Assembly (NCBI GenBank): GCA_009377445.1 | Contig: WHUA01000001.1 | Location: forward strand, 248,001-312,000 | DNA: 64,000 nt | Source: Alphaproteobacteria bacterium | Lineage (GTDB): Bacteria > Pseudomonadota > Alphaproteobacteria > UBA8366 | Direction: 5' to 3' | Shown: positions 17,579 to 27,893 of the stretch, one piece after another | Layout: every line of letters starts with the position of its first letter | Numbering within the stretch: position 1 is the stretch's first letter | Notes under the pieces: model-generated | Databases searched by the model: none | What the model saw: the letters and a program-made list of their open reading frames with translations, nothing else | What the model was told of the DNA's origin: nothing | Position numbers and translations under genes: made by a program

Positions 17579-19372
17579 TTAGGAACCGCGCCGCGCGTCC
17601 TTCGCGGCGCCCAGCCCTGCCTTTGTCAGGCCGTCGACAAACAGCGGGATGTAGTCGGGATAGAGGTTGCGCATCTTGAGGTCATCGACCGCGCGGTCGC
17701 CGTAAGTCGGGTCGATCGCAAGTATCCGGGCCACCGCGGCCTCGGCTTCCCGGATGCGCCCCAATTGGGCATAGCTGACGGCTAGGGCAACATGGCTGAT
17801 GGCGACATTCGGAGCGTTGAGTTGCTTCGCTTCCGCGAGGGCCTGTTCGTACCGCCCTTTTACATAGTGGTTCAAGAAGAAGGCGATGCGGTACTGGCCC
17901 GGCTGGGCGGGATTGCGGGCGTACGCTTCCTGCAAGAGCGGCAAAGCCTTTTCCCACTGTCCCCGTACGCCGTATCGCAGGCCGAGGTCGGCCATCAGGC
18001 TGCTATCGTTGGGATTGAGCTGCAGGCCTTTTTCACCGGCCGCAAGGCTGAGGTCCACGTTGTTCATGAGCCAGTGGACCAGGTGCAGCGCATGGTAGGA
18101 AAAGGCGGAATACGGAGCGAGCTCGACCGCGCGCTCTGCAAGCCCGTGCGCGCGCACCATGGGGTCGAATGCAAGATCCGCCTTTCCGAAATTGAACCGG
18201 TAAGCGTCGACGTAGACGATCGCGAGGCTTGCATGGGCATCTGCATACGCGGGATCTACGGACACGGCGCGCTCGAGACATTCGCGGACGGGGGCGTAAA
18301 GCTCCGCGAGGTAGGAGCGCCAGTACTGATAGAACCGCAAGACGCATTCGTAGGATGTGATGGATTCCGCCGGCTTGCCTTCGATTTCCTGGACCTTCCT
18401 TTGGAAGATGACACCGTAGGGCTGCGCCAGCTCGCGCACGACCTGGTCGGCAATCCTGTCCCGCACCGAATAAATTTGTGCAGCTACAAGGTCGGCGCTG
18501 AACCGTTCCGACCACACATATTGGCCGCTTCTTGCGTCCACCAGGGATGCCGTGACGCGGAGCGTACTCGAGGTCGCCGTGACGCCGGCCGTAAGCATGA
18601 AATCGGCGTTCAGCTTTGGCGCAGCCTTGAGGCCATCGGGTTGCGATCCATACTTGAAGCTGGTTTCCGGCCCGAACACGAAGAGACCGTTGAAACGGGT
18701 GAGGCCGGTGATGACCTCCCGCGTGAAACCCCGCACCAGAACGTCGTTCTCGCGCATACCGGAATCGTTCTCGAACGGCGCGACCAGAATCGCCGGCCCG
18801 TTGCGTGACGCAGCCAAGTCGCCGCCTCTGCCGCCCGAGGGCTGCAGGTGCCCGCCGTACCACATGATAGCGAGCCCCATTGCGGACACCGCAGCGAGCG
18901 AAGCGGCTGCAGTGACGACCTTCCGTCGAAGCTTGGAATGGAACGCACCGGGTGTCTCGGTGGACGCCGCATCTCTATCGGTCTTAGCCGTTCCCGACAT
19001 GCCCGCGCGTGATTTTCCAGCCAGTAGTTCCACATTCGGCACATAGGAACCCTTCGGTATCGTGATCCGAATGGGATCGGCGCGGCCGGCTGTCAGATAG
19101 AACCTGTCGAGGGATCGCCGCAGGCGGCTCGCTTCGATGCGGACGATCGGGTCGGACTGTGGATCGAAGCTTTCGTTGCGGCCGAAAACCGACGTGGCAA
19201 TGCTATAGGCTTTGACGCGCTGGCCACGGCCAGAGACCATTTCTTCGACAACATATCGAAGAAACCGCCGGTTGCGATCCGACGCGTCAAACTCCTTGCT
19301 GTCGAGAATGCGCTGCAATTGCCCTAGAACAGGGGCCGCAGCCATGCCGCCGCCTGTGTCCTTCTCGACCAT
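17579..19372 (-). CDS. TPR/TolB-type regulator ('adenylate cyclase-like' transcriptional regulator)
   Basis: 597 residues, no catalytic cyclase motif. The N-terminal 110 residues (LGQLQRILDSKEFDASDRNR, then VGxNFGRNESFDP-like SVFGRNESFDPQSDPIVRIE, then RRSLDRFYLTAG) match the putative DNA-binding module found at the head of many rhizobial TPR proteins misnamed adenylate cyclases. A transmembrane segment follows at about 150-172 (VVTAAASLAAVSAMGLAIMW). Next comes a TolB-like domain (AILVAPFENDSG, TREVITGLTRF, FMLTAGV). The C-terminal half is TPR repeats (DPAYADAHASLAIVYVDAYR; NDSSLMADLGLRYGVRGQWE). It stands directly upstream of the sulfatase operon with the palindromic element between them. 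It is probably a membrane-bound sensor-regulator. Confidence 0.8.
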   Translation of the reverse strand: MVEKDTGGGMAAAPVLGQLQRILDSKEFDASDRNRRFLRYVVEEMVSGRGQRVKAYSIATSVFGRNESFDPQSDPIVRIEASRLRRSLDRFYLTAGRADPIRITIPKGSYVPNVELLAGKSRAGMSGTAKTDRDAASTETPGAFHSKLRRKVVTAAASLAAVSAMGLAIMWYGGHLQPSGGRGGDLAASRNGPAILVAPFENDSGMRENDVLVRGFTREVITGLTRFNGLFVFGPETSFKYGSQPDGLKAAPKLNADFMLTAGVTATSSTLRVTASLVDARSGQYVWSERFSADLVAAQIYSVRDRIADQVVRELAQPYGVIFQRKVQEIEGKPAESITSYECVLRFYQYWRSYLAELYAPVRECLERAVSVDPAYADAHASLAIVYVDAYRFNFGKADLAFDPMVRAHGLAERAVELAPYSAFSYHALHLVHWLMNNVDLSLAAGEKGLQLNPNDSSLMADLGLRYGVRGQWEKALPLLQEAYARNPAQPGQYRIAFFLNHYVKGRYEQALAEAKQLNAPNVAISHVALAVSYAQLGRIREAEAAVARILAIDPTYGDRAVDDLKMRNLYPDYIPLFVDGLTKAGLGAAKDARRGS

Positions 19373-19790
19373 GACCGTACTTCCTCACAATGCCGTACAC
19401 CATGAAGAGCCGTCGAGCCGTGAACCGATCATAGCATTGTCGACACTCGATCGGAAATCGTAATGAACGCGGAGCATCAACCTTGCGTAGCTTCGCGGCG
19501 ATCTCTTCCGATCTTCCGATGCCGTCCATGCGTCCGGCCGCTATCGCTCAATCATGCAATCGTGATGTGGACACTGGCGTTACAGAAAGAGAATTCCGTA
19601 CCTAGTCGAGCGTGTTCGGCTACCATCGGACATTGGGTTGGGTGGAAAGTAATCGGCCATGCGTCCGACAATGCTTATCCGTGTTGCCTGGCTAAAGCTC
19701 CACATCGATGTTCAGCGCGAGAGCGGTTTCGATTCTGCCGGTGAGTTGAGGTTCCAAAGGTCGCGCATGTGCGGCGGAACAGCAGCCGAC
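19373..19790. other. Intergenic region, nothing recognised
   Basis: About 420 bases between the divergent TPR regulator and EF-hand genes. Two promoters are expected here. I see no convincing coding frame, repeat or RNA gene. Confidence 0.4.
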
Positions 19791-20228
19791 ATGAAGATCC
19801 TATGGCGCAGGTCGCGGTCGGTTCTTTGGCTTCTGGCGTTTGCTGTTTGCGCAAATGCCAGTGCCCAAACGGACACGAAAGTCGATCGGCATGGAGCTTG
19901 GGGCGCCGCTGTGAAGCCTCGCGATCCTGCGGTCATAATCCGAATGTTCGACGGCAACGAAGACGGCAAGATCGATCGAACGGAGTACCAGTTCGAAATC
20001 GTGAAAGCCTTTATTACGCTCGATCAGAACCGCGATGATTATCTTGAACCGAAAGAAATGCCGGGGATGGATAAGAGCGCCTTCGACAAGGCCGACAAGG
20101 ACACCGATGGACGACTATCGACGTATGAGTTCGTCACGGCCGACTCTCTGAAATTCGATGAGATCGATACGAATTCCGACGGCTTTGTCACCGAGACAGA
20201 GATAGCAGGGCATCAGAAAAGGCATTAG
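19791..20228 (+). CDS. Exported EF-hand calcium-binding protein
   Basis: 145 residues: signal peptide (RSVLWLLAFAVCANASAQ), then four EF-hand loops in series: DGNEDGKIDRTE, DQNRDDYLEPKE, DKDTDGRLSTYE and DTNSDGFVTETE. All four keep Asp at positions 1, 3 and 5 or close substitutes and an acidic residue at position 12, so calcium binding is likely. It would act in the periplasm or outside the cell. Small proteins of this kind are common in Hyphomicrobiales, with roles mostly unknown. An ATG at 19767 is an alternative start. The gene lies 187 bases before the efflux adaptor gene on the same strand but need not be co-transcribed. Confidence 0.88.
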   Translation: MKILWRRSRSVLWLLAFAVCANASAQTDTKVDRHGAWGAAVKPRDPAVIIRMFDGNEDGKIDRTEYQFEIVKAFITLDQNRDDYLEPKEMPGMDKSAFDKADKDTDGRLSTYEFVTADSLKFDEIDTNSDGFVTETEIAGHQKRH

Positions 20229-20415
20229 GCAGCGAAGGAAATCGCCAGCAACGCGCCGTGGCTTGGTTTCCGTCATGCCGTCCCGGACGTATTGTTGACA
20301 GCGTTCTACTGCCTCGCCATGCTGATGGCGCTGCAGACGGAGCTTCAAGCGTCGGTCGAAACTGGCATTCGACCGGCATGTCGCATGAATGGTCTCGATG
20401 CGGAGAATTCTTCAC

Positions 20416-21564
20416 ATGAGGCTCATCGCTACAGCGATCCTCGCCGCCGCACTCGCTGTCGGCGTCGCCGCCTGCGACGGACAGGACGAGAAGACCGGCG
20501 CGACCCAAGCGCCGCCGCCCGCCGTCAAGATCGTGAAAGCCGTATCGCAGCCGGTCGGTTCGGCCTGGAGCTTTACGGGCAAGGTTCAGGCAGTCGACCG
20601 CATCGATCTGCGCGCCCGCGTCGAAGGATTCCTCGAACAGCGCGCCTTTGTCGAAGGCGCCGAGGTCGAGAAGGGCGCAATCCTCCTTGTGATCGAAAAG
20701 GGTCAGTACGAAGTACGGGTCGCCGAATCGGAGGCAAGCGTCACCCGGGCGGAGTCGAGCCTTCGCTTGGCACGGGTCGAGCTCGATCGGTCCCGGACGC
20801 TGGTGCAGCAAAAAGTTGCGGCCCAATCCAGACTGGACCAGGCGCAAAGCGCCTATGACGTCGCTCAGGCCGATGTGACCGCCGCGAAGGCGACGCTTGA
20901 AAAGTCGAAACTCGATCTCGGCTACACCGATATCAAGGCGCCGGTGGCGGGGCGCATCGGCCGCATCTCGGTATCGGTGGGCAACTTCGTCGGCCCTTCG
21001 ACCGGCCCGTTGGCGACGCTCGTCTCCCAGGAACCCATGCATGTGGTCTTCCCCGTCACCGAGCGCGAGCTGTTGGAGGCCCGCAAGCAGGGCGCCGAAA
21101 CGGGCCGCGGTGCGGATAGCCTCAAGGTGCATATTCGGTTGGCCGACGGCCAACCATACCCGCATGCCGGAACCATCAACTTCGTCGACGTTCAGGTCGC
21201 CGGCGGAACGGACACCGTTATCGTGCGGGCGGTCTTCCCGAATCCCGACCGGACTCTGATCGACGGTCAGCTCATCGCCGCCACTCTCGAAAGCAAGGAC
21301 CCGCAAAAGCTGCCGGTGATTCCGCAGCAAGCCGTGCAAGCGGACCAGCAAGGAACATTTGTCCTGGTTGTCGACAACGAGAACAAGGTTCAGGTCCGGC
21401 GCGTGCGGCTCGGCCGGCAGGTCGGCGGCGGCCGTGTCGCGGCGGAAACCGGATTGCAAGACAGCGACAAGGTCATCACCGAAGGCATTCAGCGTGTGCG
21501 GCCGGGGCAGGTCGTAGCTCCGGTCGAGAGCGAGAACGAGATCTCATCGCAAACGCGAGGCTGA
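20416..21564 (+). CDS. RND efflux periplasmic adaptor lipoprotein (MexA/AcrA family)
   Basis: Membrane-fusion protein of a tripartite RND efflux pump, 382 residues. The ATG at 20416 gives a lipoprotein signal with lipobox VAAC; an ATG at 20398 would extend it by six residues. The barrel-sandwich hybrid ([20 protein letters not shown] and [20 protein letters not shown]) flanks a coiled-coil hairpin ([20 protein letters not shown] onward). The beta-barrel and membrane-proximal domains follow ([20 protein letters not shown]). It ends one base before the start of the RND permease, so the two are coupled. The outer-membrane TolC-like partner is not in this window. Confidence 0.94.
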   Translation: MRLIATAILAAALAVGVAACDGQDEKTGATQAPPPAVKIVKAVSQPVGSAWSFTGKVQAVDRIDLRARVEGFLEQRAFVEGAEVEKGAILLVIEKGQYEVRVAESEASVTRAESSLRLARVELDRSRTLVQQKVAAQSRLDQAQSAYDVAQADVTAAKATLEKSKLDLGYTDIKAPVAGRIGRISVSVGNFVGPSTGPLATLVSQEPMHVVFPVTERELLEARKQGAETGRGADSLKVHIRLADGQPYPHAGTINFVDVQVAGGTDTVIVRAVFPNPDRTLIDGQLIAATLESKDPQKLPVIPQQAVQADQQGTFVLVVDNENKVQVRRVRLGRQVGGGRVAAETGLQDSDKVITEGIQRVRPGQVVAPVESENEISSQTRG

Positions 21565-21565
21565 C

Positions 21566-24500
21566 ATGATCTCCGCCCTGTTTGTCGAACGACCTCGTCT
21601 CGCCATGGTCATCTCCATCGTCATCTCGCTGGCCGGCCTCGTCGCGCTCACCGCCATTCCCATCGCCCAGTTTCCGGAAATCGTGCCGCCGCAAGTTGCC
21701 GTAACGGCGTCCTATCCCGGCGCGGGCGCCGGCGTCGTCGAAGCAACCGTCGCCCAATCGATAGAGTCGGCGATCGTCGGCGTCGACAACATGCTTTACA
21801 TGAAATCGTCGAGCGGCAATGACGGAAGCTACAGCCTGACGGTAACGTTCAAGGTCGGCACCGATCCCGACATCAACACGGTCAACGTCCAGAACCGCCT
21901 CAATTCGGCATTGTCCCTGCTCCCGGACGAGGTCACGCGGCAGGGCGTGCAAGTCCGTAAGAAATCCTCCGCCATACTGCAGATGATCAACGTCTATTCG
22001 CCGGACAAGCGATACGATCAGCTTTTCATATCGAATTACGCCACCATCAACATCATCGACAATCTCAAGCGCATAACCGGCGTCGGCGACGTCCGGCCGT
22101 TCAACACGCTCGACTACGCCATGCGCATTTGGCTCGACTCGAACCGCCTGACGACACTTGGCTTGACGCCGAACGATATCGTCTCGGCCCTGCGGGCGCA
22201 GAACGTCCAGGCAGCCGTCGGACGGATCGGCGCGCAGCCCATGACGTCCGATCAGCAGTTCCAGATCAACCTTCAGACGAAGGGACGCCTCACCAGCGTC
22301 GAAGAGTTCGAGGGGGTGGTCGTGAGGGCCAACCCCGACGGTTCGTATGTCCGGCTTCGGGATATCGCGCGCCTCGAGCTCGGCGCGAAGGCCCAGGACA
22401 TCGGCGGGAGGTTCAACGGCGGCCCGGCCAGCGTGATCGGCGTCTATCAGGCGCCGGGCAGCAACGCGATCGACGCCGCGGATGGCGTTGTCGCGACCAT
22501 GGAAAGATTGAAGGCGGCTTTTCCCGAAGGCCTCGACTACAGCATCAGCTACGACACGACCACGTTCGTCAAGCAGAGCATCGAAGAGGTCATACACACG
22601 CTTCTGGAAGCCTTTGTCCTGGTGGTGCTCGTCGTCTTCCTTTTTCTCGGGAGCTGGCGGGCTACCCTGATCCCCATGATCGCGGTACCGGTTTCGTTGA
22701 TCGGGACATTTGCCGTCATGCTCGCGCTCGGCTTTTCGGCAAATACGGTCAGCCTGCTCGCCCTCGTGCTCGCGATCGGTATCGTCGTCGACGATGCGAT
22801 CGTCGTCGTGGAGGCCGTCGAGGCGAAGCTCGAGCAATTTCCCGATCTGCCCGTCGCCGAAGCGACCAAGCAGGCTATGCGCGAGATCACCGCGCCGATC
22901 ATCGCCATTACACTCGTCTTGTTGTCGGTCTTCGTTCCGGTCGCGTTCGTCCCTGGCATAAGCGGTCAGCTCTACCAGCAATTCGCCGTCGCCGTTTCGG
23001 TTTCGATGCTGATTTCGGCGGTCAACGCTCTCACCCTCTCGCCGGCGCTCTGTTCCGTTCTGCTCAAGCATCACCACGGGCCGAAGCGCGGCCCCATGCG
23101 GTATGTCCTGGGCGGCATCGATTGGACGCGCGACCGGTACGCCGCAATCGTCAAGCGGCTGGTGCGCGTTCCATTGTTCGGGCTGATTGCGCTGGCAGCC
23201 GTGTTGGCCGCCAGCGGCTGGCTGTTCAAGGCAACGCCGACGGGCTTTCTGCCATCGGAGGACCAGGGAGCTTTTTTCATCGAGATGCAGCTTCCGGAAG
23301 GCGCTTCGCTCAACCGGACGCAAGCCGTCGTCGAAAGGGTCGAGGCGATCTTGGCCAAGACCCCCGGGATCGCCGGCGTCACCACCGTCCCAGGCTACAG
23401 CTTTATCGACGGCTTATCGAAATCCAACGCGGGCTTCGCAATCGTGTTGCTGGAGCCTTTCGAGAAACGGACCGATCCTGCGCTCGGCGTCGAACCGCTG
23501 CTGCAACGGCTGCGGCAGCAGTTCCTGACGCTTCGCGAGGCGAACGTCCTCGCATTCAACTTTCCGCCGATCATCGGGCTCGGTACCGGCAGCGGCTTCG
23601 AATACCAGCTGCTCGATATGCGGGGCGGCGACCCGGCGAACATGGCGGCGGTCGCGCGTGGGCTCGTTTTCGCCGCCAATCAGGACAAGGCGTTCGGTGC
23701 GGTCTACACCACCTTCTCCGCCAATACGCCTCAGATCTATCTCAACATCGACCGCGAAAAGCTGCAGACGCTGGGTGTCAATGTCAGCGACGCCTTCAGC
23801 GCTTTGCAGGCGACGCTGGGCGGCCTCTACGTGAACGACTTCAACCTGTTCGGCCGCACGTGGCAGGTCGTGGTCCAGGGCGAGGCAGCCGACCGCGCCC
23901 GTTTCGCCGACATCTATCGCATTCACGTGCGCAATCGGAACGGCGAGATGGTTCCGATCCGCGCCTTCGCCGAGCCGGAGCTGTTCCTCGGGCCGCAATT
24001 GATCGTGCGGTACAACAACTATCGCAGCGTGACGGTCAACGGCACGCCGGCGCCGGGGACGAGCTCCGGCGACGCTTTGACGGCCATGGAGCGGGTATCG
24101 GCCGCCACCTTGCCGCAAGGCTTCGGCTACGAATGGACCGGCACCGCCCTGCAGGAAAAGGAGGCCGCCGGTCAAACCACCGTTATCCTCGCGCTCGCGG
24201 TCGTCTTCGCGTATCTGTTCCTCGTCGCGCTTTACGAGAGCTGGACGATCCCCGTGCCGGTATTGCTATCGGTTTCGGTCGGGATCATGGGAGCCATGAT
24301 TGCGCTCCTGATATCCGGCCTCGACAACAACATCTATGCGCAAATCGGCATCGTCGTGCTCATCGCATTGGCCGCGAAGAACGGCATCCTGATCGTCGAA
24401 TTCGCCAAGGAGCGCCGGGAGCGCGGCGAGACGATCGAGGATGCCGCCGTCAACGGCGCGCAGGCCCGTTTTCGCGCCGTGATGATGACGAGCTTCGCCT

Positions 24501-24718
24501 TCATTGCGGGCCTGATCCCGTTGGCCATAGCAACCGGCGCGGCCATGTTGAGCCGCCGCGGCATCGGCACCGCCGTGCTGGGCGGCATGATTTTCGCCGC
24601 AGCGTTCGGGGTGTTCCTGATTCCGGTGCTCTATGTCGTGTTCCAATGGCTCCGCGAGAGAATCAAGGGCGAACATGCAGCCCGCCCTCACCCCGAGAAG
24701 CCCGTCCCCACGCATTGA
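21566..24718 (+). CDS. RND multidrug efflux permease (HAE1 family, AcrB/MexB-like)
   Basis: Proton-driven inner-membrane pump of 1050 residues, full family length. Twelve transmembrane helices are arranged 1+5 and 1+5: TM1 near [20 protein letters not shown], and the second half starting about residue 540. TM4 carries the proton-relay Asp pair in [13 protein letters not shown]. The porter and docking domains are present ([39 protein letters not shown]). The TM10-11 motif [14 protein letters not shown] with the conserved Lys is intact. Substrates are probably hydrophobic or amphipathic compounds, but specificity cannot be read. Only two genes of the system are here. Confidence 0.96.
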   Translation: MISALFVERPRLAMVISIVISLAGLVALTAIPIAQFPEIVPPQVAVTASYPGAGAGVVEATVAQSIESAIVGVDNMLYMKSSSGNDGSYSLTVTFKVGTDPDINTVNVQNRLNSALSLLPDEVTRQGVQVRKKSSAILQMINVYSPDKRYDQLFISNYATINIIDNLKRITGVGDVRPFNTLDYAMRIWLDSNRLTTLGLTPNDIVSALRAQNVQAAVGRIGAQPMTSDQQFQINLQTKGRLTSVEEFEGVVVRANPDGSYVRLRDIARLELGAKAQDIGGRFNGGPASVIGVYQAPGSNAIDAADGVVATMERLKAAFPEGLDYSISYDTTTFVKQSIEEVIHTLLEAFVLVVLVVFLFLGSWRATLIPMIAVPVSLIGTFAVMLALGFSANTVSLLALVLAIGIVVDDAIVVVEAVEAKLEQFPDLPVAEATKQAMREITAPIIAITLVLLSVFVPVAFVPGISGQLYQQFAVAVSVSMLISAVNALTLSPALCSVLLKHHHGPKRGPMRYVLGGIDWTRDRYAAIVKRLVRVPLFGLIALAAVLAASGWLFKATPTGFLPSEDQGAFFIEMQLPEGASLNRTQAVVERVEAILAKTPGIAGVTTVPGYSFIDGLSKSNAGFAIVLLEPFEKRTDPALGVEPLLQRLRQQFLTLREANVLAFNFPPIIGLGTGSGFEYQLLDMRGGDPANMAAVARGLVFAANQDKAFGAVYTTFSANTPQIYLNIDREKLQTLGVNVSDAFSALQATLGGLYVNDFNLFGRTWQVVVQGEAADRARFADIYRIHVRNRNGEMVPIRAFAEPELFLGPQLIVRYNNYRSVTVNGTPAPGTSSGDALTAMERVSAATLPQGFGYEWTGTALQEKEAAGQTTVILALAVVFAYLFLVALYESWTIPVPVLLSVSVGIMGAMIALLISGLDNNIYAQIGIVVLIALAAKNGILIVEFAKERRERGETIEDAAVNGAQARFRAVMMTSFAFIAGLIPLAIATGAAMLSRRGIGTAVLGGMIFAAAFGVFLIPVLYVVFQWLRERIKGEHAARPHPEKPVPTH

Positions 24719-24875
24719 GGGCGCCCGGCGAGGAGCCGGACAGGTCCTTGCCCAAACCCTCTTGCGGCGTCCTTCATTCCAGCCTTACGCTGCGTGTCCA
24801 CTGACGCAGCAATTTATAGTACCGCGACAGTTCTATCGTCGGGCTCAGAACCGTTTTGTAGGAGGCCGTTCAATC

Positions 24876-26750
24876 GTGGTTGCTGGACGGGACGAACGAC
24901 AGCGCCGCGGCAGTTGGTGGCTAACCGTACAGATAGTTGGCGCGCTTGCCTTTTCCGTCGGCATCGTCTTGCTCTCTTGGCTGAATCCGGGTTGGCGGCC
25001 GTGGTCTGCAAGGCAGGCCGCGGACCCGAAGCCTGCGACGGCCGATGCTGGCCCGGCGAAGGAAGGGCAGACATCGGATCGGATATCGTCAACGGCGATG
25101 GCGCAGGAACAGGTCCGCGCGCTGCTCGAGGAAGCGCAACGACAAGTCGATGCCGGTGATCCGGTTACCGGCGCGCTGCTCGCCCTGGAGCTGCTGCGGC
25201 ACGATGCCGAATCCGAAGATCTCGCGGCGGTCCATCGAATTCTTTATGAAGCGCACTTCAACCGCAAGGAGCGCCTTGTCCTGGGCGGTCACCTCGGTCT
25301 TGTGCACAGGGCGGCGTTCAGTCCCGATGGGACGCGCGTCGTGACCGCCGCATCGGACAGGATGGTGCGCGTGTGGCAGGTCCGTGACGGCGCCTTGATC
25401 GCCAAGCTGAGAGGTCACGATGACGAGGTCTGGTCAGCCGCATTCAGCCCCGACGGGCGGTTGATCGCATCGGCCTCCTCCGATGGAACGGTGCGCCTTT
25501 GGGACGCCGCCGACGGCAGCGGGAAAGACGTCCTTCGCGGCCATTCCGGCAAGGTCGTCGCCGTTGCGTTTGCTCCTGATGGACGGCGTCTCGTAAGCGC
25601 ATCTCATGATTCCACCGCGCGTATTTGGGATGTCCAAGCCGGCGCGGAAATCGCCGTGCTCAACGGACACGGCGGCAAGGTTTGGGGCGCCGCCTTCAGT
25701 CCCGATGGCCGCCGCATCTTGACGGCGTCGGAAGACGCGACGGCGCGGCTTTGGAACGCGACGACCGGAGAAGCGCTCGCGGTCCTGCGCGGTCATGCCG
25801 GCGATGTGGTGACCGCCCGGTTCAGCACCGATGGCCAGCAGGCGGTGACATCCTCCACGGATGGCACGGCGCGCCTCTGGAATGGGGTCACCGGCGCTCC
25901 CGGCCCGATCTTGCGTGGTCACACGAATCAATTGATCTCGGCACGGTTCAGCCCCGATGGATCGATGGTATCGACGGCATCGAGAGATGGCTCGGTGCGG
26001 CTTTGGAACACGGCAACGGGCGCCCAGGCCGCCGTGCTTCTCGGCCATCGCTCCTGGGTCAACGATGCCGTTTTCACGCCGGATGGGCGTCAGGTGGCAA
26101 GTGTTGCGGTGGATTGGCAGGTGCGCATTTGGGATGTCGGTAGCGGCGCCGACCGCGCTGTCCTGGCCGGCCACCAGAACGATATCCAAGGCGGCGTCTT
26201 CAGCGCAGACGGGCGGCACCTTCTCACCGCGTCCACCGACGGGACCGCCAGATTCTGGAGCATCGACGGCGACGTTGAGACGGAGGTCATTCCTAACTGG
26301 AACGGCAAGATCGGCGGCACGCCCTACAGCCCGAACGGGCGTTCCGTCGTCCGGCCCGGGCCGGGCAACGCAGCCCGCATCCTCGACACCGGGAGCCAAG
26401 CCGAGCGGTTCGTCCTCGACGGCCATTCGGCGCCGGTGACTGCCGCCGTCTTCAGTCCCGACGGCAAACGCATCCTGACCGGCTCGGCAGACGGAACCGC
26501 ACGGCTTTGGGACGCCGAGACCGGACGCGAGCTTGGCGTCATGCGGGGTGCCCGCTCCGCAATCCGGAGCGTTGCCTTCAATGACGATGGAAGCCAGGCG
26601 ATGATGCTATCGACCGACGGTACGATGCGGCAATACAGGATCTTCGCCACGCTGCGTGATCTCGCCGCTCATGAAAAGGAGACCTTGCCGCGGCAGCTTA
26701 CTTCGACCCAGAGGCGGCAATTCTGGTTGCTCGGACCCGCCAACGAGTGA
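24876..26750 (+). CDS. Membrane-anchored WD40-repeat protein
   Basis: 624 residues from the GTG at 24876, which has TAGGAGG ten bases upstream; reading from an ATG at 24633 would overlap the efflux gene and lacks a site. One transmembrane helix (VQIVGALAFSVGIVLLSWL) is followed by a short linker and a helical segment (QEQVRALLEEAQRQVDAGDP). Then come eleven WD40 repeats with a 42-residue period (pattern GH..V..AAFSPDGRR..TAS.D..ARLW). Repeats 9 and 11 are degenerate. The DNA repeats every 126 bases. Such repeats form one or two beta-propellers used as protein-interaction platforms. No effector domain (protease, kinase, TIR) is attached, and its partner is unknown. Confidence 0.9.
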   Translation: MVAGRDERQRRGSWWLTVQIVGALAFSVGIVLLSWLNPGWRPWSARQAADPKPATADAGPAKEGQTSDRISSTAMAQEQVRALLEEAQRQVDAGDPVTGALLALELLRHDAESEDLAAVHRILYEAHFNRKERLVLGGHLGLVHRAAFSPDGTRVVTAASDRMVRVWQVRDGALIAKLRGHDDEVWSAAFSPDGRLIASASSDGTVRLWDAADGSGKDVLRGHSGKVVAVAFAPDGRRLVSASHDSTARIWDVQAGAEIAVLNGHGGKVWGAAFSPDGRRILTASEDATARLWNATTGEALAVLRGHAGDVVTARFSTDGQQAVTSSTDGTARLWNGVTGAPGPILRGHTNQLISARFSPDGSMVSTASRDGSVRLWNTATGAQAAVLLGHRSWVNDAVFTPDGRQVASVAVDWQVRIWDVGSGADRAVLAGHQNDIQGGVFSADGRHLLTASTDGTARFWSIDGDVETEVIPNWNGKIGGTPYSPNGRSVVRPGPGNAARILDTGSQAERFVLDGHSAPVTAAVFSPDGKRILTGSADGTARLWDAETGRELGVMRGARSAIRSVAFNDDGSQAMMLSTDGTMRQYRIFATLRDLAAHEKETLPRQLTSTQRRQFWLLGPANE

Positions 26751-26824
26751 ACCGCCGCAGCGTCGTGACGCTCGCCGATATCTGAGGGTCCAGGGAAGAA
26801 AATCTTGGTGGAGCACGCAGTCCA

Positions 26825-26869
26825 GAGCGAACCCGTCTCCGGACCTATTCCCTGCTAAACAGGGAAAAT
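26825..26869. repeat. Left direct repeat of the integrated element (att-like)
   Basis: Contains GAGCGAACCCGTCTCCG (26825-26841), identical to 40281-40297, and CTGCTAAACAGGGAAAAT (26852-26869), one base different from 40307-40324, at nearly the same spacing. The right copy is at the end of a tyrosine integrase gene, the usual place for an attachment site. Just to its left (26799-26814) is a 16-bp stretch also found at 28316-28331, next to the tRNA-Ala half. The rest of 26751-26978 shows no gene. Confidence 0.6.
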
Positions 26870-26978
26870 TCCGCTGAAAGCAGGGTAAGAAAGGCGGCCA
26901 TTTGGTATACTTGTAGCTGGCAGATGGCCAAACGGAAGATCAATCCTAACATTTACTTAGATCGTTCTGGAGCGCCGG

Positions 26979-27893
26979 ATGGACATAATCCTTCATCACT
27001 ACGACCAATCTCCGTACTCCGAGAAGATACGGTTGATTTTCGGTCTCAAGAACCTCTCGTGGAAGTCCGTCATCGTTCCAATGGTCTTGCCGAAACCGTC
27101 GCTCATGCCGCTTGCCGGCGGGTATCGACGCACACCAATCCTACAGATCGGCGCGGACGTTTACTGCGACACTCTCCAAATCGCATCGGAGCTTGACCGC
27201 CGCTTTCCCGAACCGCGTGTGACCGAAGCCTCGTGCCACGGACTTTCCAGTATACTCAGCACATGGGCCGAGCGCGTTCTGATGTGGCCGACCGCCCGAT
27301 ACGTTACCGGCGCGAATCGCGATGTACTGCCGACATCTTTTTTTGCCGATCGCGCCGCAATGCGGGGCCACTCCGCTCCCACCGCCGATGAAATCGATGC
27401 AGGGCTATGCCACCAACGACACCAGCTATGCTTGATGCTTGATTGGATCGAAAACCTGCTTGCCGACGGAAGAGAGTTCCTGATCACCGACCGCCCCGTT
27501 CTCGGCGACCTGGCCGCGTATCAACGACTTTGGTGGCTCGGCGCCCTTGGCGGAAAAGCTGCAGATGTGCTCGATCCTTATGCTCACATCAAAGCTTGGA
27601 TGGGCCGGATCGCCGCCGCTGGGCATGGGCAGCGGACAGAGATGACACCGGAAGCCGCCCTCGAGATTGCCCGAACCGCCGAACCGGCGCCGCTCCCATC
27701 TGGAGAATGCGATCCCAGTGTCGAGATCGGCGCAGAAGTCGAGGTGGTCACGGAGGACTTTGGTACGGATCCCGTCCGGGGATCGGTAATCCGCGCTACG
27801 GCTGAACAGATATCGATTAGACGGTCGGACGCTATCGTCGGAGCAGTTCACGTACACTTCCCACGGCTGGGCTATGAGGTGAAGGCGATCTGA
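26979..27893 (+). CDS. Glutathione S-transferase family protein with C-terminal extension
   Basis: 304 residues. The N-terminal thioredoxin-fold GST domain (residues 1-75) reads ILHHYDQSPYSEKIRLIFGL, with SPYSEK at the active-site position, and GYRRTPILQIGADVYCDTLQ with the cis-Pro TP and the DT glutathione-contact pair. An alpha-helical GST C domain runs to about 205 (ITDRPVLGDLAAYQRLWWL with the N-capping Asp). A further 90 residues (VEIGAEVEVVTEDFGTDPVR, then GSVIRATAEQISIRR) form a beta-rich extension not part of classic GSTs but present in a group of bacterial homologues. It lies inside the outer direct repeats but left of the phage genes, so it may be cargo or chromosomal. Confidence 0.88.
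   Translation: MDIILHHYDQSPYSEKIRLIFGLKNLSWKSVIVPMVLPKPSLMPLAGGYRRTPILQIGADVYCDTLQIASELDRRFPEPRVTEASCHGLSSILSTWAERVLMWPTARYVTGANRDVLPTSFFADRAAMRGHSAPTADEIDAGLCHQRHQLCLMLDWIENLLADGREFLITDRPVLGDLAAYQRLWWLGALGGKAADVLDPYAHIKAWMGRIAAAGHGQRTEMTPEAALEIARTAEPAPLPSGECDPSVEIGAEVEVVTEDFGTDPVRGSVIRATAEQISIRRSDAIVGAVHVHFPRLGYEVKAI

Noticed and set aside
20188..23323. Two large minus-strand frames opposite the efflux adaptor and permease
   Set aside because: They are antisense shadows of strongly conserved RND genes.
22129..24804. 891-codon frame on the plus strand inside the RND permease gene
   Set aside because: Arg/Ala-rich overlap frame in high-GC DNA; the permease frame has the family motifs.
25300..26700. 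126-bp tandem DNA repeats
   Set aside because: Fully explained by WD40 protein repeats.
26803..26845. A second tRNA 3' end at the left direct repeat
   Set aside because: It shares the GCTCCACCA end with tRNA-Ala on the minus strand, but the T arm does not pair, so it is not a tRNA relic on its own.
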